Source: Haplosporangium gracile (lineage: Eukaryota > Mortierellomycota > Mortierellomycetes > Mortierellales > Mortierellaceae). Taken from it: 64,000 nucleotides of DNA. The stretch lies in the NCBI GenBank assembly GCA_015499985.1, contig JAAAUF010000100.1:1001-65000 (forward strand), given 5' to 3'. Below are positions 41,901-53,464 of this stretch, in pieces. The notes below the pieces were generated by a model. That model worked only from the letters and a program-made list of their open reading frames with translations, had not been told where the DNA came from and did not search any database. The translations under genes and the position numbers were made by a program. The stretch's first letter is position 1; each line of letters starts with the position of its first letter.

Positions 41901-43724
41901 TGCGACCTTGGTCCCACTCCCTCAGCCGTCGTCGACTTTCTTGTCGACCACTACCTTTGTATCCCCCGCAGAACAGCCTATGGATCAGTTGGCTGCGCTG
42001 GATCAGATGATTACTCCTGACGTGATGGATACTACTCGATTGGATGCACCTCTGCCACCCTTGCCGCCTGGTTCGGGAACACCTACAGGGCTGACCTCGA
42101 TTCTGAAGAAGACCGATAGTCAGGATACTAATTCACTCAACGGCTCCGCCGCCGGTGGAGACGCGGCTGGTGCGGCTGGAGAGACAGCTGGTTTCGGACC
42201 TGTGACTTGCACGATCTTTCCTGGTGAGAAGGTTGCAGTCATCGGTCAGTCCAAGTCCGGCAAGAGTACTTTTATCCAGAGTTTGTTCCGCATATGGGAC
42301 TCTGCAGAGGAAGACCGTATCCGCGCAGCTCGTATCGCCCATTACGGTCACTCTACTACCGCCACTGCCGCTGCCAATGGATCTTCGTCGTCTACAACTT
42401 CTTGCTCCAACAAGTCGTCTCTAGTTTCCTCGTCTTCCTTCTACGCCAAATCACCCCTGGGTCGTGTCGCGTCCTTGGGAAAGGCCAAACCCACCACCCA
42501 AGATCCCCTCCTCCCCGACCTGGGCATGATCGCCGTGGACGGACTGGATATCTCCCAATTGGGCTTGTACGATCTCCGATCTCGATTCTCGTACCTCTCA
42601 CAGCGCGGAACGGTCTTTGCGGGCACTGTGCGATTCAACCTCGACCCTCTTGGAGAACATGAGGATGCAGAGTTGAATGAGGTCCTCCGGATATGTTTCT
42701 TGAGCGATCGTCTGAAACTGGACACTGAGCTTATGACCGCCTCGACTGCCAACTTGTTGCCGTCGAATGGAAATGGATTGTTGGGATCGATTGTTGCTGG
42801 AACGACGAGTTCAAGGAGGATCCCACGGTATGCGAAACGGTTCTTTAGGAAAAGCCGTCCTATCCCTGCGTCAGTCCTGAATAAGGGTAAGGGGAAGAAG
42901 GATCGTACACCCGCCACCGTTAGTGCCACATCTGGGCGCCGACTCCGCGCTTCCCTCGAGGGCTCTGGAGGAGCAGGAACAGCGACCACAAATCACGATA
43001 CGGTCGAGTTCTTGAACGACGGCCCCGAGCAGGAGCTCCTCGCGCATATCGACACCTCCGACGAAGATGATGACTTTGATGACGATGACGGCGATACACG
43101 CGTAGAACTGGACACAAACGAGCGTCAGCTTTTGAGTCTTGCACGGATACTGGTCCAACGTTCCAACGTCGTTGTCCTCGACAATTGTGCGGCAAAGGTG
43201 ACAGACTTGACGGCGCAACGGATCGATCAGATTGTGGTTCAGGAGCTGAAATCGGCGACTGTGATCTCTGTGGGCCATCGGTTGGATCAGATTGTTGCGC
43301 GGCATAACCGGATCTTGGTGCTTGAGCATGGCAAGGTCGTCGAGTTTGGTAAGTTGTGAAGAAGGGAAGAATGAAGGATTTTTTTTTTTTTTTTTGCTGT
43401 GTACCTTATGGGTGTGCCTGACTGAGAATAAGATAGACCGAGGAGATATTTGATTTTGACAATATTTTTTTTTCTCGTTGTGCACTTTATAGATACCCCC
43501 ATTGCATTGTTGAACAAGTCCGACGGAGTTTTCAGAGGCATTTGGTAAGAATACTCGTCATTTTTCACCCGTTCATCTCGACAAATGGCATTTGTTATTT
43601 TTTTACTCTTCGCCAAAATATTTATCTAACTGACAAATATAATTGTTTTATCAATAGCAACCCTGCTGGACCAAATTTCTCGGCCTTGGTGTCTCTTGCC
43701 AAGAAGCAACAAATCGCTTCTTGA
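35816..43724 (+). CDS. ABCC (MRP/YCF1-type) full-length ABC protein with degenerate ATPase motifs
   Basis: Thirteen exons join in frame to 2109 residues; ABCC members are usually about 1500. The first exon (35816-35868, MVPWTCTPDGGGVCLTN) splices to 36114. This gives the TMD0 extension, then the TMD1 entry SSLYARIAFTWLHPMVTKSF. TMD1 continues with GLHMGQRLATKAMGMTSGLIYEKMS, MSVDVKRIGQGWK and ANLKAIKYLGWEEI. NBD1 has Walker A GTRKSGKSA and the Q-loop YVAQDPWL. The signature reads WSMSLKQR rather than LSGGQ, Walker B is ILMDD, and the switch His is Asn (VSNQL). TMD2 has TFRGLATIRGYGLE. NBD2 has Walker A GQSKSGKST, a long Ser/Ala-rich insert, and Q-loop SYLSQRGTVFAGTVRFNLDP. Its signature reads DTNERQ and its Walker B is VVVLDN, with Asn for the catalytic Glu. 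The His switch is kept (VGHRL). Location is likely vacuolar or plasma membrane. ATP-driven transport is doubtful. Confidence 0.88.
35952..35996 (+). repeat. (CAA)15 microsatellite in the first intron of the ABCC-like gene
   Basis: Fifteen uninterrupted CAA units, followed by CAG/CAT-interrupted copies to about 36018, inside the predicted intron 35869-36113. If intron 1 is not spliced out, the repeat would sit in the 5' leader. Confidence 0.9.
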
Positions 43725-43962
43725 ACCCAGCACTTTACGCGGTCAGAATATAAACAAGATCCCCTCAAAAAAAAATACATCACTTACTCGAAATACCATA
43801 GGTCATAAAAAAAATTAGCATTCTTCATAAACATTGAACAAAAAGTAAAAGGCAACATTTCACTCACAAAAAAAAAAAAAAACTTCCTCTAACGTCGGTA
43901 TCGTCCTTCGTCTCATGCTCTTTTATTAGGTATTATGGTATTTTGTCTCTTGTTTAGTAACT
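43725..43962. other. Convergent 3' spacer between ABCC-like and RING genes
   Basis: A 238-bp tail-to-tail spacer with A-runs at 43767-43776 and 43869-43882. TTTATT at 43922-43927 reads AATAAA on the minus strand and may be the poly(A) signal of the RING gene. Confidence 0.4.
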
Positions 43963-46900
43963 TCACAGCATGTGCATGCTGGCTTCAGCAACATACCAAT
44001 GATGAACGCCCGAGGCGCCCGTGGTGAACATGGCCAGGGGCGCCAAGAACGACGCAACGCCCGAAGGTTGTTGGACTCTAAGGGTTGCCCTCGACGTCTG
44101 CCGTCCTGCATTCGGTAATACCTTTCCAGCTTTTTTTTTACCAAAGTACAAAAGAAAAAGCGATTTTGTTAGACCGAAGGTTTCACGATAAACTGCCTCT
44201 AACGAAACATAGCAAGCACGCGAAAAAGAAACAGGGATAAATACCTTCGGAATAGTCCCGCTTGCAGACGGGACAGATCCCATGGACATCCTTGAACCAG
44301 GGATCAACACACTGGGAATGGAAGAAATGTTTACAGGGCAGTTCGCGTAACTGGTCCCCGACTTCGTATTCTTCTAGACAGATCGCACAGGGGTCGTAGC
44401 GGCGTTTTCTCTGTTTTCCTGAGGCTCCTTTACTGCGTCTTGATAATCCTCCTCCGCCCGTCGAAGATGTGGATGAGGTGTCGGTGGTGGAGGTTGTGAT
44501 GGATGTAGCCATAGTGTTCGTGGTGAGTTCTTTGCCATGGCGGTACTGCCTACTGGAGGCGGAGGCGTTAGATCGTTGACTGAGACTACTCCGGCGGCTG
44601 TCAAAACTACTGGAATTCGAATCCTGGAGTTGTTCGACTTGCTGCTGGCGATCACTCTCACTGACTTCCTGACGTACAGAACGGGACCGAGTGTGTTTGG
44701 CATTGATGGGGAGCATGAACCGGTCGGCATCTAGGGAGAGTCTCGAGAACTCGCCCGCGGTCGGGGAGTAGATATCGGGGAGATCGATTCCAATGACCGA
44801 GAAGCGCATCTTGTGGTCTGACAATGGGCTGATGATTCCCTTCTCCATGTCCTCCTTGCTGCTCTTGCCCTTGCCCAATGATACTGCCTTTGATGCGATT
44901 TCCATAAGTGGCGGCGGAGGCGGTGTAATCGATGAGGGTTTCTCGAAGTTGATCCTATGAACCTGTTGCGAAGTCCTCCTCAAGCCCTGATAATTGGCTG
45001 CTGTCCATGCAGTATTTCCAACACCCCGTCCATCATCCAAATCACTCTGACCACTCTCACTCTCCAACTCATCCTCACCATCCTCATTTTCGGAAGCAGA
45101 CGCCAATGGTGGAGACCCCATCCTCTGAACCTGCAAAGAAGACCTGCGCAACCGCTGTCCACGAGGCCCAATCCAATTGGGTTGCGCGACTCCCCGTCCG
45201 TTATCGGGGACCGCAACCGTGCTCAAACTCGACCGTCGACGCTCCCCACCCCAACCTGCAGGGGGGAGGAACCCCGCGGTGCTGGGTCCTGCAGAATTGA
45301 TACTACCTTCGCCATTGACGCCACCATCATAGATGGTAGGGGAGGTGACTTCGCCAGAGTTGACGAGCGAGAAAGTAGGCAGCTTATTGGTTTCGATCTT
45401 GCGGGGTAGGATGAAACGACTCTTGTGCTTGAGGGTAAGTTGTTGGCCTAACAGGGTCGCCCCACTTCCACGCCTGGCAGAGGCAATTGGGAAAGTTGGC
45501 AGAGCAGTATCCGCAAGGGCCTCTCGACTAGGCGTGGTGGCTGGGGTGACATTCAGGGACGGGACAGAACCTCTCCTCAGCGCATCCGTCCCAATAGGAG
45601 CAACAACCTCCAACATCTCAACTTTGCCCGCTTCCGCATTAATTCCAGCCGTGGGTACAATCATGGTAGCAGCCTTGACCTCCTTACACTTGACAGCATC
45701 CAAACCCTTGATCGTCTCAACCTGCAGATCTGCCCACCCCTGTTGCGCATGAGACTTGTACCCCTGCTCCTGATCGTACCCATACTCACTCTCATTCTCC
45801 CCACCATAATCATACATATCTGCTCCACTCTCGGCCCAACTCCGACACCGCTCATCTCGGCTCAAGGCAAGTGTCGCGTTCAAAGATGGCCGGCGCTCCC
45901 AAAAGATGCTTCCGGGCATGGAGCCACGTCGAAGACGATCAGAGTCGAGTCCACCATAGACGGTCTCGTCAAAGGACCCACTCCTGCGACCGAGGGGTAG
46001 AGAGTTGATGGTCGATCCTGCGTAGCTCCCGTGGTCGGTTGCTACTAATCTGAAGGCTGTCAAATCTGCACGTGCATAAACGCGTTGAGCCCTGGGTTGC
46101 TCAGTGGCACTAGCTGAACGATACAAGTCCTTGTCGTCATAGACAACATCCTGAGTAGCACCTGGACCCTCGCCTCCCTTTTCTAGATCCTGTTCCTGTT
46201 GCTCCTGTTGCAAGGGTTGAGTGTTTGAGGTAACTCCGCCTTTATCTTCATCCTCTTCGTCATCGTCGTCCGAGTATGTGATATCGTCCTCCTTAAAGAC
46301 GCGAACCTTGTAGGTGTCCAACACCTTTTGATCAACCGTGCGCCGTTTCACACTGTCTAGCGCAATCTGCTGTCGCCTTCTGGCAAGCGAACGGGCCTCC
46401 ACCACACCAAACCCGACCCTTAGGGAAATATCAGAAGAAAAATAAAGTTGCATTATGCATTTTTCAGGTCAGCCAGCCAGCAAGATTGCATTTCCGAGAT
46501 GGAAGAAAAGTCATCTGTAGAAGCAGAGAATCTTTTGAAAGAGATAAACTTACCAGATACCAACAATCAAGACAATAGATCCCAAGATGATCCAGAAGAA
46601 GAGCCCCAATGACCGATCGGCCGCCGGCCGTTCAGCTCCCGTGGTCGGAGTCGGTGGACTAGCAGGGTTATTAGGCAACTGGTGAGGTCCGATCGCATTG
46701 TTAGCAAACTTGAGTTGAGCAATCACGGAGTTGCCCTTGATCTCGGTGCTGTCCTGAAGGATCTTGATCAAGGCTGAGTCGCCCATTGCCAGGACTCCAA
46801 TCGAGGGGACTCCTGCTGCTATTGGTGCTGAGGTTGGTACGGATGGGAGGGTTTCTGGAGATGGTTGAAGCACCGGGCTGGTTTCGCTTTTGTCGGTTGG

Positions 46901-48401
46901 CATTGCATCTGTAGGTGGTTGGACGTCCGATATGTAGGGTGATTCTCCTGGGGTAGCGAGTTTGGCTGTCAAGGTGGGTTGATTCTTGTTAAAAGCCTTC
47001 CATGCTGGCTGGTGTTTGATGACCGCCAACTTGGCCAAGAGTTGTTCCTTTGTCACTGCTCCCGCCTGTGGTGGTGGTGACGCCCGCTTGATAACAGCGC
47101 TCGTCAAAGGAGAAGCAACCATCACGCTTCCTTCTTGATTCATGACAGCAGCACCGAGAGGTGATAATCCAGCAAGATCCCGAATCGCGACCTCTGTCTG
47201 TTGCCTTAGTTCCTCGTACGAAACGTTGGAGTGGCGGTCTTGGTACATTATGACGCCCGTCACCTCCTCCGAGATGGCTTGAATAATTGCAATAAGTGCC
47301 CTGACATCGCAGACATCGTCGTCGTCATCGTTTTCATGAGGTTTTGTTTTGTTGTATAACAAGGAGGAGGAGATAAAGGCGATCCATGGTTTGTCGGTTG
47401 GCGGATAGATGGGAAACTTAGTGTCCAGGTCGCATCCGATTGTCCACTCAATCAAAACGCCCTATGAGCATCGTCAACGCGGATATAAAAGAGAGAAGGT
47501 CAAGAGAGAGTAAAAAAAATTGTGAGGTGGGTGAAAAAAAAAGATAGGGAAGAGTGACAAAGGACAGAAAAAGAAATAGCGGAGCACACGCATACAGTCT
47601 GCGCACGCATCAATGGAGATTGATAGCGAACGACGAAAAAGGGGACAGCAAAGAGTCCCGCGTATGGACTGAACAAAGAACAATTCTCATCTTCCATTAG
47701 GGTTTAACATCGCCATTGTCGCAAAACTTGACAAATAAAGCGAAACAACACCCCCTTTGATGGTAAAAAGCCCAAAAGCAGTAATCGCAGAGGAGGACCC
47801 CCGTTCAAAACAAAACATAAAAAAACGCAAAATATACATCACACAGGCAAAATAACAAAGTACATGCATTCATTGTCATTGTCATTATCATGGGTATTAC
47901 AGTCAAGGGCTCCGATCCTCCTGCACCAAAAATCAAGGTATCGTTCACATGATAGATCTGGCTGGGTTCGAGGGTCAGACTGGCCGTCGGGAGGAGAAGC
48001 GGTGTACTACTGCTGTGAGGGTCATTTTCTCCACCTGGAGAAGATGGAGGGGAAGGAGATGAAGGTTGGGGAGAAGAAGGAGGGAAATCCAATGCTGCAA
48101 AAAGGGTGACATTTGGTGCAATGATTTGAATCAAAGGCTTTTGTGTTATTGTTGTCGTTGATGTTGAAGTCGGGGAGGGGAGTGCGGGTCCTGTGGATGT
48201 GAGTGCTGCGTTGATTGCCATTTGTCTCCGTTGTTGTTGATGGATATGTGATGAAGGAGCTTTTGTAAGACGGATAGGGTGTGCGTCGACGACAAGGGAT
48301 CCCGAACGCCCAGCAATGATAGTGGTGGTTGCTGTCCTGGAGAAAATGACGACTAGGCAGGCCAAGAGGTAGCAGACTACCTCAGTAGTAAAAGAGCGCA
48401 T
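43963..48401 (-). CDS. PA-TM-RING type E3 ubiquitin ligase, extended
   Basis: Four exons join in frame: 48401-47901, 47461-46554, 46418-44245 and 44105-43963, giving 1241 residues. The start at 48401 yields a signal sequence ([23 protein letters not shown]). The lumenal part contains a PA-like region: [16 protein letters not shown], then [18 protein letters not shown] joined to [17 protein letters not shown], and [22 protein letters not shown]. One membrane span follows ([25 protein letters not shown]). About 650 mostly disordered, acidic and Ser-rich cytosolic residues lead to a RING-H2 finger: [19 protein letters not shown], then [13 protein letters not shown] and CPVCKRD. This order matches the GRAIL/RNF13/RMR family of endosomal, vacuolar or Golgi ligases, but the protein is far longer. 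The last exon adds a tail ending VAEASMHML. Its acceptor is weak, and an alternative acceptor would end the protein soon after the RING. Confidence 0.85.
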
Positions 48402-49173
48402 CAGTTTAAGCTTTCCTTCTTTGCTAACTCCTATGCCGCTGTATGTGTATGCTTGTGAGAGTCTTGGTTGATTGTTGAAGGGAGGAGGCGGAGGAAAATC
48501 CTTTTTTTTGTCACTGTGTCCGTGTTTAGGCTGGATTCTCGACGAAATGCTATTGTCACCGAAGAAACAACGAAGAAGGGCGTGATAAAAGAACAAAATA
48601 AAAAAAACGAGGTCCTTCGTCCCTTGGTTTGTTGGTTTTTGCCGTGTTTGTTTTAAATGTCAACAGTCAAAAGTGATCGAATGGTGAGGAGTATGGGCAG
48701 CGGCGTTGGTGGTGAAGAATCGTTAGAGAATAGGGGTAAAAAGGCCGTCTCAGCCGCAAAGCAATTGAAGGTCGTTACACAGAAAGAAGGGTTTTTGGTC
48801 GAGATAAAAGGGTATACGCTGGGGAAAGAAGGTTTGGATTTGCTGTTGGTTGGGCGAAGGTCGTGAAAGGTAATGATTGAGATCACGTTTGAGTATGAGG
48901 AGGATGCTGGTGCCGATGCGGAGGTATGAAAAATGAGAGGCGAGTGAAAGAAGGGATGAAAAGAAAAAAGAAAGAAGAAGCTTGAAAGAGAAGACGAGAA
49001 GTAAGAAAATGTAAGAGGTCGCAAAAAAAATAACTAAGGATGATGTGATAGGAACGCGAAAAATCACTGAGGCTGTGCCGAGGACGATCTGTATGTGAAA
49101 GAGAAAGCGGGAGATAAGAAAAGAGGGAGAAGAGGAGGACTATTTCAAATGATGATGGTGATGAGTAATGCGG

Positions 49174-49196
49174 GAGAGAGAGAGAGAGAGAGAGAG
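49174..49196 (+). repeat. (GA)n microsatellite
   Basis: Twenty-three bases of uninterrupted GA repeats inside a larger purine-rich tract. Confidence 0.9.
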
Positions 49197-49614
49197 TTGG
49201 AAAATAGGACGGAGGGGAAAGGACGAAGATAAAAAGGAAGGACGGAGGAGGAAGAGGAGATGCTTGGTGCTGTAGTTGATGCCTGTATAGATACAAGATG
49301 GATGTGGTGGATGTCTATGTATGTGTAATGGGTCCGTTACTAAGCGGGCGGGAGGGGAGGGAGATGGATAGGATGGGGAGGATGCAGTTGGGGTGCGTAG
49401 TAGAGGATGATGAAGATGACGGATATGGCAAGGCAGGTGGGTAGATGTGAAGAAAAGGGAAGCGGTGGTTGGATGTAGGGATAGGGATAGGGATGTCAAC
49501 AAAGGAAGAAGATGGAAGGAGAAAGAAAAGTAAACAGAAGAGCACGAACGTGCACGTTCGGCGAGGAATGGGATGCAAAAGGAAGAATGACAAAGAGAGG
49601 AAAAGAAAAAAGAC

Positions 49615-49690
49615 AGAAGAAGAAGAAGAAGGAGAAGAAGAAGAAGAAGGAGAAGAAAAAGAAGAAGAAGAAGAAGAAGAAGAAGAAGAG
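49615..49690 (+). repeat. (GAA)n-rich microsatellite tract
   Basis: About 76 bases of GAA repeats with a few GGA and AAA interruptions. Long GAA/TTC tracts can form triplex DNA. This one lies about 1.2-1.3 kb upstream of the RING gene start. Confidence 0.9.
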
Positions 49691-50647
49691 AAAAAAAGAC
49701 AAATAAGAAGAAGCCCATTGGTGTCCCAGGGATACTTGCCAAAGAAGAGCTGAGCTCGGTGGGATGCATTGAAGGGAGTGAGGGAGAATGAGTGAGCCAA
49801 GGCACACAGAGAGCGAGGGCATCCATTGAGTGATGCAGAATTACAAACAATGCTCTTGTACTCTGTTTGCATAATTCGCATACTCATGGCAAACAAACAG
49901 AACAAACACAAGGCACACAAAGAAGGACGACAACAAGCGCTTTGTTCTCTCAAAGAGAACAAAACAAAAAAAAGAGCTTGCCTGGACATAAACAAAAGGT
50001 GTCTCTACCGAAAAAAAAAAAGAAAGGCCCAAAAACACGACTTTGTCAATGTTAACTTCATTAGAACCAAGGGCAAGTAAACATAATCCCCCAGCAACCA
50101 TGCACCCCTACCTGAGGGCCATAAACCAATCAACCCGCCCCTCTCATTCTCCTTCAGCTCCCTCCTCACTCCTTCTATTCCCCTGGTCCTTTCTATTATT
50201 CTCTCTCGCTTTGACACTGACATCTCCTCATCCTCCTCATCATCATCATCCTCCTCTTACTCCTCGAAGAAAGGAGTAAGTAGCCCACCGCGACGCAGGG
50301 ACGAGGTCAAAAAAGACGGAGGAGGAAGGGGGATTTTGAACGGTCGCAAGGGAAAAATAATAGTACCGATTCATGAAACAAACAAAATTGAGGCAAGAGA
50401 TGAGCGAGAGTAACTGTAAGACAAAAGCATTTGCATTGCAGTGGATGGCCAAGCTTACTCGTTCTTCAATATCCTCACAAGGATGGAGGAATCTCCTAAA
50501 AAGCATGTATTACGTTCCCCAATGCCATTAAATTTGTAAACAACCATCCCTTTTTTGTTCCCTTAAGATACCAAGATAGACAAACATGGAGATATATTTT
50601 ATTCATGCTTATGCCCTTTCTCCTTTTCTTGGACCCCGTGCAGGCTC

Positions 50648-50654
<7 letters not shown>

Positions 50655-50682
<28 letters not shown>
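50655..50682 (+). repeat. (CT)14 microsatellite
   Basis: Fourteen uninterrupted CT units in non-coding DNA about 400 bp beyond the MDR reductase stop codon. Confidence 0.9.
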
Positions 50683-50685
<3 letters not shown>

Positions 50686-51062
50686 ACAGTCTTTGTTCTC
50701 TACCGGAATTAGATACACCAAGAAGAGAGAGAGGATGTTGAACGAGCCGACGCAAGATGTATTAGAGAAAGGCAAGAAGGTTGAGTAAAAAGGGAGCGGA
50801 AGGAAGGGAAAGGGGTTAGTGAGGCAAACTGGATAAAAATAAACATTTCTTCGCGAGGCGAGATGCATTGTTGATCACATCCCGCAAACTACAAAAGCAG
50901 GACACCAACCGAGGTGGTAACAAAGCACAGCCAGGTCTGAAGGGTGAGTTATTTTGCTTATTTTATTCATTTAGTCGCGTCAAGAAACAGGGGACTTATG
51001 CGTAATGAAGAAAAAACTTAGTAGTGATACAACTGAAGAAAGGGACTAATACATGTACAGTC

Positions 51063-52301
51063 TTACAGGTCAGCGATCTTGACGACCGCCTTGCCAAAGT
51101 TCTTGCCCTTCAACATGCCAATAAAGGCCTCAGGCGAGGTGTCAATGCCTTCAGCAACATCCTCCCTGTAAATAATCTCCTTCTTGACCAACCACGACCC
51201 AACATCCTTGGCAAAATCAGCACTGCACTCCTCCGCGAAATCACTAACAATGAATCCACGGATGGTAATGCGCTTGGAGACAACATGGTGGAGGTTACGG
51301 ATACCGTAGGGCTGCTGGGTGTTGTACTGGGAGATCATACCACAGGCAATGACACGGCCATGGTTGTTCATGACTTCCAGAGCGGCCTCAAGGGTTTCAC
51401 CCCCGACGTTCTCGTAGTAGATGTCGATGCCCTCGGGGGCGGCACGTTTGAGGTTCTCGAGGATAGTGCCATTCTTCTTGTAGTTGAATGCGGCGTCGAA
51501 TTTGAGCTCGTTGATTAGGTAGTCGACCTTGTCATCTGATCCGGCGGAACCGACAACGCGGAGGCCGAGCTTCTTGGCCATCTGGCCGACGAGCTGACCG
51601 ACGGCTCCAGCAGCGGCAGAGACGAAGATAGTTTCACCAGCCTTGGGCTGACCAATGATTTTGAGCGACGAGTACGCGGTCATACCCTAATAATTGTCAA
51701 AAGAACAGTTTTTAGCATGAATTAGCATGGTGAAACAAAGACGCGTAAAATATATGTTGAATTTTTCTTGCCGAAAAGAATTGGAGTTACGTACGGGCAT
51801 GCCCAAGACACCGAGGTGGGCAGAGAGAGGGATGGGAGACTCGCGGGCACCGGGGAGGATACGAAGACCGTTAGCACCAGGGACGACAGAGTACTCCTGC
51901 CAGCCAGTAAATCCGCTGACAATACTGCCAACGGGGTAGGCGTCGTTCTTTGATTCCTTGACCTCGGCGATACCGTATCCTGACATGGCCTCGCCGATTT
52001 GGAAGCCGGGAACATACGACTTAGCGTTTCTCATTCTTCCGCGCATGTCTATGAAAATTAAGAATGAAGAAAGCAATAAGGCTAAAACGAGACTTGATCA
52101 TCTGTATGTTTTTGCTGACATGAATGAAAAGCCATAGAAGGAGAACGTACAAGGGTCGAGGGAGAAGTAGAGGTTGCGGAGGAGGACATCGTTGTCCTTG
52201 AGATCGACGGCGAGCTCCTTGGACTGGACCTCAATGTGTTCGCCAATGACGGGGTACTCGGTGGGGTACTTCAAGAAGACAGCAGACTTGTTCTGAACCA
52301 T
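51063..52301 (-). CDS. Zinc-independent MDR reductase (alkenal/prostaglandin reductase type)
   Basis: An NADP(H)-dependent double-bond reductase of the leukotriene B4 12-hydroxydehydrogenase/YfmJ group, which reduces alpha,beta-unsaturated carbonyls in the cytosol. Three exons join in frame: 52301-52151, 52048-51795 and 51686-51063. They give 342 residues, a standard length. Motifs include LYFSLDPYMRGRMRN across the first splice, SGYGIAEV and GFTGWQEYSV. GVLGMPGMTAY across the second splice, FVSAAAGAVGQLVGQMAKKLG (AxxGxxG cofactor loop), GIDIYYENVGG and GRVIACGMISQYN also match. The zinc ligands of alcohol dehydrogenases are absent, as expected for this group. There is no targeting signal. 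A TATA box lies 119 bp upstream. The exact substrate cannot be inferred. Confidence 0.92.
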
Positions 52302-53464
52302 TGTTGATATGATTGTCGTTTGTTTGATTGGTTAATTATTGTTGGTGGTGGTACTGAGAGTGGAGAAAAAGACAAAGATGAAGTTGATGAGGGGGGAAAA
52401 GGTAGGGAAGCAACTTCCTTTTTATAATGTCTTGTTCATGCGTTGACTTCAAACCCCATGGAAGACAAAAGAACACGATCTAAAAAAAAAGTTTATGCTG
52501 TTTTAGCGGTATCACAAAACCCATGCCATTGCGAACGACAATCAAAGACCCTTTTCATGGATTGATTTGAAAGCAATTGAAGGATGACGTTGGATGGGCG
52601 GAGGTTGTAACAAAACCCACCCGGAAGCCGAATGCGATCGTGGAGAATGAGGGGAAGGGAAGAAAAAGAGTTTGCTGTTCATTTCTTTGGCCAGGTCGGT
52701 CGCTTGTGGAGGGGCGAGTGCAAAAATGAACGAAAGACGAGATAAAAAGAAAAAGTGATCGAAGGTATTTCCAAATTAGGGCGGCAATTGAAAGTGAAGG
52801 CAAGTGCGACTTTCTTGGGGATTGGAGGATTTGAAATGACTAGAGACAGCTCGGCAGAGGGATTTGCCGCCGCTGTATCTGGCTGAACTGGAAGTTCATA
52901 TCATCGATAGCAAATCACATAGTGAAAGACTAGATTTTGTCTCTTGAGTATGAGGGGTAAAAACAACGACTTTCGACAAGCAGATTACAAATGTATTGTT
53001 TTTATCGACCATCGTGAAGCGCTGCACAACAGCCAAATGTGTATGCTCAATTGTTAGCTCGATATTGCGCCATTCTGATCATGCTTATTCAGACAAAGGA
53101 TGAGCTATCTGCCGGTGAAAGGTATAGCGCTGTGCATGTTTCTCTATAAAAAAAAAGGCGCCACTAACTTGTCTATCCCGCTTCCCATAGTCATCGTAGT
53201 TAATTCCTGCACGTCCATTTTATTTTCTTGCAGGTGTCATCGCATCTCCACTACTCCTAAATTATCTGACCCCGGCACGTGAAAAGCAAGCGTAGGCAGT
53301 AACTTGATGCAACTTTCTCTTTTTTCATTGAGATGCCCTTTCTCTCTCTTCATTCCCCCTATACTCATTCACACACACACACCTCTCTTCCCCTTCTTTC
53401 ATTCCTACTCCTCAGCCCGCCTTCTTCCTTTGTTGTACATTCACCCTTCAAAACACTACCCGGC
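52302..53464. other. Divergent intergenic region between MDR reductase and lipase-like genes
   Basis: 1.16 kb with promoters for both neighbours. A TATA box for the reductase lies at 52420-52426 on the minus strand. The lipase-proximal 170 bp is CT/CA-rich. Short open frames show no domains. Confidence 0.45.
52420..52426 (-). promoter_or_regulatory. TATA box of the MDR reductase gene
   Basis: TATAAAA on the minus strand, 119 bp upstream of the ATG. Confidence 0.5.

Larger units (their letters stand above)
48402..51062. other. Long intergenic region, GA-rich on the plus strand
   Basis: 2.66 kb between the RING gene start (minus strand) and the MDR reductase stop (minus strand). From about 48,900 to 49,720 the plus strand is almost purely purine, so the RING gene's upstream sense strand is pyrimidine-rich. 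Long open frames in this part are only poly-Ser/Phe/Leu or Lys/Glu translations of simple sequence. Other microsatellites lie at 49174, 49615 and 50655. I see no gene. Confidence 0.5.

Noticed and set aside
49140..49850. Minus-strand open frame of 236 codons, Phe/Leu/Ser-rich
   Set aside because: It is the translation of GA/GAA simple sequence; no domain, no splice signals and no start context.
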